Shown here: in pieces, positions 55,943-64,000 of the stretch
Numbering within the stretch: the stretch's first letter is position 1
How the letters are laid out: every line of letters begins with the position of its first letter
From: Ceratodon purpureus
Lineage: Eukaryota > Streptophyta > Bryopsida > Pseudoditrichales > Ditrichaceae
Assembly: GCA_014871385.1 (NCBI GenBank)
Contig: CM026428.1
Coordinates: 16,354,162-16,418,161 of the forward strand
Length of the DNA stretch: 64,000 nt
Direction: 5' to 3'
The notes under the pieces: model-generated
What the model was told of the DNA's origin: nothing
The model's database searches: none
The model's input: only the letters and a program-made list of their open reading frames with translations
Made by a program: the position numbers and the translations under genes

Positions 55943-57857
55943 TCAAGGTTTCAGCGCCAAGGCCAATCCGACCTTCGCAGCCTTATCCAAGGACTTGGTG
56001 TCTACCTCTCCAGAGAAAGTAATCAAGGACTTCGGCCTCCACTCGTGCTGCAGCAGAGCTGCCAACTTTCCATGGTTGTTCAAACGAGCCTTCACCGTGG
56101 TCAAAGTGTCCAACTCGTACAGTCCTCCAACAGTGAAAGTGTTCTCGTTCTTCGAAAACCTGTGAGCGATCTCAGTTGCCACAGTGGTCCTAGAGACTGG
56201 GCTCACGGTGTGCAGGTAAGATGCCTTCAATAGGTCTCCCTTCTCAGCCCTAAAAAGATCCAACAGTAGCACCAGGTTAGAGACAAAATCCCAAGATTAT
56301 GTTCGTTATTAAGGAAAAAACTTAATTACACACACAATAACTAATTTGTTAAAAGAACAGTAACTTACAGGACCAAAGAAGCGGTGAAGTCCGGCTTCAC
56401 AAATCCGATACCGGCGTTGTACTTGATGAGAGCTCCATTCGCAGTGTCAAAAGCAAGCTCACCACCAACAGAGAAGCCTTCACTACCAAGAGCACCAGTA
56501 GCCTCCACAATAGGTTGAGGAGTCAAGCCAATGCTTCCAGTAATACCGCAGTAGTCTTGCTTGTATTGAAGCTCAAGCTGCACACATTGTACAGAGGTTC
56601 ATGAGAAACCCTTTCACAGCTGCACTCAGCACAAACTTTCCAGCAACGGTGCAAAAATCAACTCTTGCTGTAAAGATTGTTTATAATACCTTGCCAGACT
56701 TGTGATCAGGAATGGTGAAGGAAAACACACTCTTGGCCCCTGGTGCAAACTCATCGACGGTGACCGTCGCAAAGATCTACACAAACAGTTAACGTAACTT
56801 AAATAAATTCTTTAAGCAACTGCAATATTCAAAATAAATCAGAAAAAATATGTACTGCAAACCAATGTACGTACGTAAGAGAAAATTCACACGTCCAACT
56901 ACGTTCCCCTTCACGTTCTGCTAAATTTTTTAAAATGCAGAAGATTGGGCGTACTAAAAAGCCATGGTAAAAAAGAGAGTCTCAGAAACTGAGACTGATC
57001 CGCACTGGAGCATAAAGCTTCATTTCAACATACAGAAGCGTTTCGGGAACGTGAAGGGGAGTGGGAACGAGAACGAAAACGGGAACGAGATGAGGAGCGT
57101 AGCGGGTAGCGAGCACATAAGGAGTAAGAACTCGTAGGCCCTCTCAAGGATCCCAATCTCCCTGTAGAGGGCCCTCTCGAGAGCCCCTTTTTCCCTCTAA
57201 TGGTGAGGCTTACGTTTGACTTGGTGTCAACTTTCACATCTGCAGTGACGTTCTTGTTCTTGAAGGAGGTGTTGACATCTCCTGCGAAACCCTCACCTCT
57301 CTTCAATCCAGAGGAGGTAAAAGCCTGCAATAACATGTGCAATTCATTAGCATCTGTATTATTAAAGAGCAATGAAACTAAAAAAATACATTAAATACAG
57401 TAATCAAAATTGATAAGCCAATCAATGCTCAGGAAAAGTCCTGCTGCTTTTCATTGTAAGTGACCTTACACAACTGATCCAATTTAAGATTCGTTGCAAA
57501 ATCTCACCAATCCAGACTGTGTGTTCGTGGTGATCACGAACTTCTGGTCATAGGTGTAGTCCTTGTTAAGAAGATCTGTACGACAAGGAATTTAACGAAT
57601 AAGAGCGGGACTTCGTCCATGTGAAACATAAGATATAACATCAGGAGCTACTATATTGAAACAGGAATCAATACAATACAAACAGCTTCCCTCAAACCAA
57701 AAAAAGAAATGCTGAAACCAGCCATCACTGTAGAGTGTAGGATCACGATTACTAGTAGGGAGACCATAGAATACATAATTTACATGGAAATAAGACATGA
57801 TCCCACACCTTTGGTCTTCTTGCCAATGTCCGAGAAGAATCCTGGTCCCTTGCCCAT
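55943..57857 (-). CDS. VDAC: Mitochondrial outer-membrane porin VDAC (six coding exons)
   Basis: Voltage-dependent anion channel, a 19-strand beta barrel that passes metabolites and ions across the outer mitochondrial membrane. Coding exons: 57857-57809, 57575-57508, 57324-57214, 56776-56690, 56577-56369 and 56249-55943, all with GT/AG borders and consistent phases, giving 276 residues, the usual plant length. The N-terminus MGKGPGFFSDIGKKTKDLL is the amphipathic helix; FKNKNVTADVKVDTKSN and the C-terminal part with HEWRPKSLITFSGEVDTKS and final GLALALKP are classic plant VDAC motifs. The start ATG is in GCCATGGGC. The frame is intact and codons look conserved, so this is a functional host gene. 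Confidence 0.96.
57025..57213 (-). other. VDAC intron 3 start: in-frame Arg/Ser-rich read-through
   Basis: If intron 3 (57213-56777) were retained, the frame continues about 62 codons to a stop at 57025 and ends in an RS-type stretch (RSRFRSRSHSPSRSR) produced by GAACGGGAACGAG-like repeats. An inverted GGGCCCTCT/AGAGGGCCC repeat lies near 57139-57173. Probably fortuitous. Confidence 0.4.
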
Positions 57858-58763
57858 GGCGATCTGCTCGATCGACCTTCTGTACCGAAGAAAAATAAAT
57901 TGACTGAACAGTCACTGCAAAGAATAAACGCAAGAATAAGTTCATTAAAATACTCAAACCAATCACGATAAGAGAGTTTACTGTGATCAACACTCAGCCG
58001 CATACTTAAACCCTTAAGACAACCATAAAGTCAGATGTCAAAACAAGATCGTTTTATTCCAATAATTTGAAAACCATTGACTCAACATAGACAACTATGT
58101 CAGAGTAAAGATCTACGGTTTAAGGCCACTAAAATGTCAACAATAGAAAGATAACCAGCTCCCAGCCATCGATCTCAATTGTAGATATCCCATACAAACT
58201 AGCTCGTAGTCGTTCATCATTGACGCTCACATTAACCTCGCCGTCAAAAGACAGCATCAACACACGACATTCTAAAACCTACACGTTCCAGTACCTAGTG
58301 ATTAACACACGAGGCACTCTAAACACTACCTCACACATCACGCCTCATTAAGCCTCACATAGCCAAACTCGAACTTAAGATCCAGACAACACAAACATAA
58401 CATAACGCCACATCAACAACTACTACCAGCTGCTCACATCACAAAAATGAAAACCTCAAACAAAAACCAAAAATATTCACACGGCTGCTCACACCGCACG
58501 CACTCAAACAATCATCGAGAAAAGAGACAGAAGCTTCAAGAGAAAGTGGAACAGGAGACGAGGACTTGTGGTGACGTACCAGCCACGGCAAGAAGAATAA
58601 AAACAGCAAACGAAGAGCGAAGAGCAAGAGAGGCAAGACGGCTAGACTGACAACAGCAAGGGGAAGAGCAAGGGGTGGAGAGCAGGAGCGGGGGGCAGGG
58701 CCAGGGTTAGGAAGCACTCACCGGAGAGGAGCAGGAGCAGGAGCAGGGAGGCAGGCAGCAGAA

Positions 58764-58798
<35 letters not shown>

Positions 58799-58800
58799 CC
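57858..58800 (-). promoter_or_regulatory. VDAC leader: short 5'-UTR part, probable leader intron, upstream exon
   Basis: Just before the ATG, 57879-57858 follows an acceptor TTCGGTACAG. A strong donor CCG/GTGAGTGC at 58722/58721 would give an 842-bp leader intron (58721-57880). The upstream exon would include a (GA)n tract. Leader introns are frequent in plant VDAC-like housekeeping genes. The start site is not determined. Confidence 0.5.
58766..58794. repeat. (GA)n microsatellite
   Basis: About 14 GA units, in the presumed VDAC leader or core promoter; CT on the transcribed strand orientation, as in many plant core promoters. Confidence 0.9.
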
Positions 58801-58829
58801 TGCGAGGGTTTGGCGCATCACCAGAGGGG

Positions 58830-59320
58830 GTCGATCTTAGGGTTTCGGGGCGCGCGCGGCCTGGCCGGAGACGACGATTCTAGATCCCAGCCTGCTCGCC
58901 AGGGTTCCCTCTTTCAAAATGAAGGGTTCCTTAAACGGTTACTTCACTCCTCGCCAGTGAAGGCGCGGCTGAAGGGTTCGTAGATCACGTTACGAGAATG
59001 TACATAGGAGGTATACGATGGTGTGATTAGTGAGGGGTGGCGGGTTTGGGGTAGGGCGTTGGATCGCGGGTGGGCGCCGTCGCGGGTGGGCCCCTCTCCT
59101 CTGCTATGCATTGCATTGCATTGCTTTGCTTTGCTTTCCTTTCCTTTCGTGGTCCGGGTTCGGTGAGTCCGCTTTGGGCGGGTGGGGATGCCCTTTGTTC
59201 GGACGGTAGAGGTTGCTCTGCCAAGTTCCAACGGTGACCTCCCTCCACTTGGGGGCTGGCTCCCCCACGGCCACACGGCCACACGGCCACACGGCCACAC
59301 GGCCTTGCCATCGGCTTCTG
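58830..59320. promoter_or_regulatory. CpG-rich region upstream of VDAC with microsatellites
   Basis: GC- and CpG-rich compared with surroundings, suggesting an unmethylated promoter region. Contains a pentamer tract (TTGCA/TTGCT/TTCCT, 59106-59147) and about five copies of an 8-bp unit CACGGCCA (59266-59304). Frames here are repeat by-products. Confidence 0.5.
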
Positions 59321-59399
59321 CCAGTGCAATCCTGGGAACTCACTTCGTCCCCTGTGACCATCTGCCAGCTAGATCATTCCAATAGTCTGCGAATCTTCT

Positions 59400-60270
59400 C
59401 GAGACCATCCTCACCCAAGGTTTATACCTCCCCCTCTTGAGTGAACTTTACCTACACTATTATCAATTGATACATAGCATTATTTCATACTACCAACCAT
59501 TATTTTCTAAAATCTCCACATCTAAGAAAAAATTAGTATTGCTTTATTTCCACCATTCGCCTCAATTCATCGCTAAGCGTTAGTTGTTCTAAGACAATAT
59601 TAAATACGGCCTTTTGAATTCATTCTCAATATAAAATACAAACAAACTCTAGTGTTAAAAAAAACAACCAATATTAAGTAGTGTATACAACATACTATTT
59701 TAATTAGTTTAATTTTTAGTAGATATAGATAATGAAGTTGCAACATTCAAACTACTCAAACACAAGTTGAATTTACACAGCTTGCGTTTAACTCAATGAG
59801 ATTGTGATCACTATCATTTATCATGACCATAGTATGTTTTGTAATTTTTGATTAAAATATTTATTGATAAAACAATTCTTGTATAATTAAGTGATATCAA
59901 AATTATTAAAAATTAAAAATATTTTGAGATATTTTTATAACATATTATAACATTTTGACTACATTCAAAAATATTATTTTCATGATTAATTATATTTCTA
60001 TTTTTAATTTAATGATGTTAAATAGTGGAGATTTGTTTTAAGAAAGATTGGAGTTTGGGAGTTTGAATTAATATTAGGTAGGAAAAATAGATGTCTTAAA
60101 TTTGTAACAAATGAATTTCAATGTATGTTGATGCAAGTTGTTATCTACATTTGTCTACATGTGTGACTTTGCATTGGTTTAGAGTCATTAAATTCTTGTA
60201 TGTTTGAATTGTGTTGAAGAAATGTATGGGTTGTATTTACATTCTTTAAGTTTGTATTGATTTTGCAGAA
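59400..60270. other. No gene seen
   Basis: Very AT-rich sequence without supportable features. Confidence 0.6.
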
Positions 60271-60274
60271 TTAA

Positions 60275-61167
60275 CCCCTAAAAATCCAGGAAAGCCAAAA
60301 CGGCTTTTTGCAATTTCAGGTAGCAAAGATGAAGGGATTAGAATTAATGTTTTTGCCTAAGATTTTTACTGGATGCTCCTTATACTGCAAAGTGTATGTG
60401 GTCAATTTTTCAGTGCCAAATTCCTATTTTAAGACCTTTATCTAGAAATTTTAGGTTTCAAGTCCAAAACGGGCAACTTAAAATTAGGTTTTTTTTAAAG
60501 AAATTCTTGAAATATGTTCACATCCAAATCACCACTCAAATTCCATAGAGACCCAAGTCAAAAAATATACCAATTTTACAAGGGCAACCTCCAAAAATTA
60601 TAAAGACAAGCTTCAGATCTTTGAATTATTTCTTTCAAAATTCGTTAAAATTTGAGATTTTGAAATTTTTCAAAAATAATTTCGTCCAAATATTAAAAAT
60701 TTATAAAGGCACCTAACTACCGTTTAGATTTTTCTAAAACTAAGTATATCTAACGTCATACATGTTTTACTATATCAACATTTTTAGACCTACTTCTAGA
60801 AAACAATTTTTATGAAGGTCTTAATAAAGGAATGAGTCTCTAAAATTTTGCATGGACGTACCCAACTTGATTACCTACACAGACAAAAATATGAGCAAAA
60901 TGTTTGGTGTAAAAATCTTCAACTCTCCCTTTGCACCATTTTTACTATGTCATTCGAGCAATGCCTAAAAAAAGTTTTGCTGCAACTTTGAATGTTATAA
61001 TCTCTAAGATGGTAAACATCCAACGGCTGAAAATATTGTTAGTACTTTCAAAGAAGGTAAAATACAAGATCTTACGGTTGGATGTATAAAAAATCAATTT
61101 TTTTTGGTCCAAATCGTTGTTCCCACAAGGTGGTAAAAACCTGCAAAACCGGCTTGATTTTTAGGGG
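60275..61167 (+). mobile_element. piggyBac-like non-autonomous element, copy B (893 bp)
   Basis: Perfect 12-bp inverted ends CCCCTAAAAATC (60275-60286) and GATTTTTAGGGG (61156-61167), flanked on both sides by TTAA (60271-60274, 61168-61171), the piggyBac target duplication. No ORF. Shares interior sequence with copy A. Confidence 0.65.
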
Positions 61168-61171
61168 TTAA

Positions 61172-63420
61172 GGTACATGGTATTAGTTACTTCGCTTATT
61201 GTATGAACTTGTTGAAGTGTAACATAGATGACATTGAAGTTTAGGTGAATGTTCATTGTCTTCTTATTGTTTTGTGTTTCAAAGTATGAATTGTCAAATT
61301 ATAGTTTATTTGCAATTACATTAAACCTTGAAGTGTTTTTTAAAATATTTGCAATCCTCTTGTAATTTGAATTTTGAGTTTTGAGTTCAGAAGTTTGAAT
61401 GTTTAGAGGGAGTAAGCATAGAAGAATAGTTACGCTTAACGAAAAGGATAAACCCTTTGAATTGAGCAATACCCATCATGAAGCCCAAATAAGATCTATC
61501 ACGAGAACTTGAAAATATCCTCAAGAGAAGCATACTTAAACAACTCTTATAACTCTCTACGCAATACCTATCTTCAGGACCTTATGAATTACATTACGAA
61601 CTAAGAAAAATACCCATCATAAGTTAACTTTGAATAAAATCACAATTGTCAAGGAAATAATACACATCAAGACTACTCCTATGATTCAAGGAGAGCTTTG
61701 AGAGAGGTGGAGAGCTCTTAAAGATTAGGGTTTAAAATGATTAAAGAGTGTGTCCCCACTTTATATATTCAAACCCTTGATTTAGAGTAACCATTGCAAC
61801 TCAAAATTGCCTTCCAATGAAAGGAAAAGACCAAAAAAAATTTGAGCACAAAAATTGCAATGGATATCACTTGTGGTTTCAAAGGAGATTTGTAATTCAA
61901 GTACATTTGAAGCTTTTAATGGGGTATGTTTTAAACCTTTAATTCATTAGTTTTATTTGTTTTCATTTTATTTCATGCATTCAAAATACATACATATTTA
62001 AATGGTTCATATTTTAAGGACATATTGTTGTTACAATTTAATAAAAAAATAAAATCCTAGGTTTATAGATATCATAGAATAATTACAAAAAGCAAAGATA
62101 TAATTTTTTTTCGCAGAAATACAATCACGATGGGTATGGCTTAAAGAATAGTGATGTATTTTAAAGTATCTCTATTTTTCCCCCAAACAATAACCTAAGG
62201 TAACCTCGGCGTTGAGTTCGGATGATCGCCCCAACTTCCGGTTTAAATGGAGGTGGGTTCATAAGGATGATTACACAATAGTAAGGCCAAAAAGCCCCCA
62301 TTCATCCACTTAACACATAATGTCAAGGTAACCACTATAGGTTAAAACCATAGGTTACCTCCTTGGATTATGATGGATGAGAAACCAAAGGGAGCATCAA
62401 GAGCATACATCCGGGAAGGTACCAGTGTGGGGGCTGATTCTCCCTGGCTCGGATGGGGTTCAGGACGAGAACTAGCTGTTTAACCTACCAGAAAGATCAA
62501 GCAACAAAGAACAGTGAAACTTTGAAGTCAGGAATAATGCCTGAGCCTTACATTATAACTCTTGTTTCTAGAAGCGGAAGATAGTCAGGGACTCTTGGGA
62601 ACTTGAACATCAGATGGAACCATGAATATACGTACTCGGAAAAAGAATTGAAAGTGAAAACATGTCTTATCCCAAGTTTGCAAATAGAACATTCCTTATC
62701 CCAAGTTTGTAAATAGTAACAAATTTACTGATCACATGTTCAAGAGATGATAAATTGACAACATTTACAAAGGCGTGATTAATCACACCGTGTCAGAGCT
62801 AGGAACAAAATATTCAGCTGCAGGACTTCCAAGTAAAAGTCCGATTGTAGAGCTCCAGGAATATTTAATGAAGAAAACTGGAGCAGATCCGCGTATAATT
62901 TGTCGAGTGCAAAACTCATGAGAGGTTGGTGATGGTTTAGCAGAAGCTGAAAGATATCAAACATGTCTCTGATCTACCTTACACTAAAAGTCTTGGTAAA
63001 TGCCAGAGAATGCTCCTCCATATAACCCCTAATGGGCTTAAGAGATTCCATTCCTAGTCAACCTAACCTTCTCCTGCACAAATAAATCATACCACTATAA
63101 GATCACAGTATATGGACCTATGTACAAGTCCCACACACATGCAAAAAGTCAAGTCAAGAATCGTGCATAGCGACCGAAGCCGACTGCAAGACTAACATTT
63201 CGTTCGGCCGACAACGGTGTACAAGGGTAAATGTGCACAAATTGGCTAAAGACCCACAGAACCATCTATATAGAGGCACATCAAGAATATAAATATATAG
63301 CAGCTTTACATATCCCAACCTTGTTTATCCAATTGAGAACACCAAATGCTATTGTGTGAAGGACAATGCTAGACATGAAACAGGTAAAACCATATAAAGA
63401 AGTAAAAACAATAATACCTT
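61172..63420. other. Gene-poor stretch with a possible LTR-like promoter
   Basis: No coding gene. On the minus strand TATATAAAG (61767-61759) followed by a CT-rich leader (AGAGCTCTCCACCTCTCTC) resembles a retrotransposon LTR promoter, perhaps a solo-LTR remnant around 61.4-61.9 kb; I could not define its ends. Confidence 0.3.
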
Positions 63421-63423
63421 TTG

Positions 63424-63690
63424 TTACAATGGAAATAGAATCAAGTTCTCCGGAATCCTTTGAGGAACAAATACAGCAGCTACAAATCTTTCAGGATAAG
63501 CATTCTCCGGACTGTACATCACTGGTACTTCACCATGTGTATCCTGTTTACCACGGGGACTCCCAGTTGGATTGGTTAATCCAGATAAAAATTCAGAACC
63601 ATGAACCTTAGCCATCCGATTCACCACAGCCAACTTGTCAAGATCGTGCAGCTCCCTTGAGAGCATCGATGCAGTGGGTGCACTCTCCAA
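63424..63690 (-). CDS. Possible last exon of a gene running off the right edge
   Basis: After an acceptor-like GGATGGACAG (ending about 63691) the frame is open to a stop at 63426-63424. It encodes LSRELHDLDKLAVVNRMAKV, then a short Gly/Ser/Pro-rich stretch, and AYPERFVAAVFVPQRIPENL near the end. The composition looks like real protein. I do not recognise it, and no upstream exon is visible in the remaining 310 bp. Confidence 0.35.
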   Translation of the reverse strand: MESAPTASMLSRELHDLDKLAVVNRMAKVHGSEFLSGLTNPTGSPRGKQDTHGEVPVMYSPENAYPERFVAAVFVPQRIPENLILFPL

Positions 63691-63699
63691 TCTGTCCAT

Positions 63700-64000
63700 C
63701 CGACCAACTCATAAGATATGGGAATGAGGACGGTCAATAAACTTTCAAAAATGACATGGGCCTCCGATCTAATAAACCAGGTCTTTTCAGAGAACATCTG
63801 TATTGCATCATGAAAGCCACTCCTTCTCAGACTTAAGTACGACTCAGATCACTTTGTCATTTGACCATAAGTTCCCTTTCCAGTTTCGAAAAACAGAAGA
63901 TCCATATGCTAAGCTAGAGAGCCATAATATGAACTCAACGGGCGGATAAATTATCGAATACGATAGAGGTTGGACAGTGGACCATAAGCTTCCAATCTAC
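63700..64000. other. No feature seen
   Basis: Would be intron sequence if the neighbouring exon is real. Confidence 0.4.

Noticed and set aside
59027..59361. Overlapping ORFs upstream of VDAC
   Set aside because: Caused by CpG-rich microsatellites (CACGGCCA and TTGCA-type units); no domains or conserved features.

Overview
The window is nuclear DNA of a plant or close streptophyte relative. It holds a spliced plant-type mitochondrial porin (VDAC) gene, Athila-like Ty3/gypsy retrotransposons primed by tRNA-Asp, and remnants of pogo-, hAT- and piggyBac-like DNA transposons. I cannot name the species. The retroelement part (1-25991) is GC- and CpG-rich; the remainder is mostly AT-rich and gene-poor.

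Layout. (1) 1-25991: two young LTR retrotransposons, one inside the other. Element 2 (minus strand) ends at 25991 and runs off the left edge. Element 1 (plus strand, 2567-15932) sits in the 3' LTR of element 2 and is flanked by a TCCTT target duplication. Both have giant LTRs (about 3.5-3.7 kb), and each LTR carries a long sense ORF (731 and 622 codons). The two ORF products share an N-terminal domain. In both elements gag and pol lie in one frame, separated by a single stop in the context UGA-CGG. (2) 25992-28200: a reading frame cut at its 5' side by element 2, then a lysine-rich reading frame. (3) 28943-32430: a pogo/Tc1-mariner-like transposon with TA target duplication and a broken transposase, next to a copy of its empty target site. 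(4) 32.4-40.3 kb: AT-rich decayed sequence with a 261-bp hAT-type MITE. (5) 40.3-51.2 kb: a block of broken, transposon-like coding sequence on both strands, sprinkled with the 13-bp palindrome TTGCTGNCAGCAA. (6) 51.7-53.7 kb: a piggyBac-like non-autonomous element and an hAT transposase remnant. (7) 54.8 kb: an imperfect hairpin. (8) 55.5-58.8 kb: the VDAC gene (minus strand, six coding exons, 276 residues, probable leader intron), with a CpG-rich, microsatellite-bearing upstream region. (9) 60275-61167: a second piggyBac-like element with TTAA target duplication. (10) 63424-63690: a possible last exon of a gene running off the right edge.

How the parts act together. The VDAC gene is the only clearly functional host gene. 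In elements 1 and 2 a TATA box lies upstream of the LTR ORF, so the genomic RNA would begin with that ORF, followed by gag and then pol by stop-codon readthrough. The points most worth following up are the LTR-encoded protein family, the conserved UGA-CGG junction and the dispersed palindrome.
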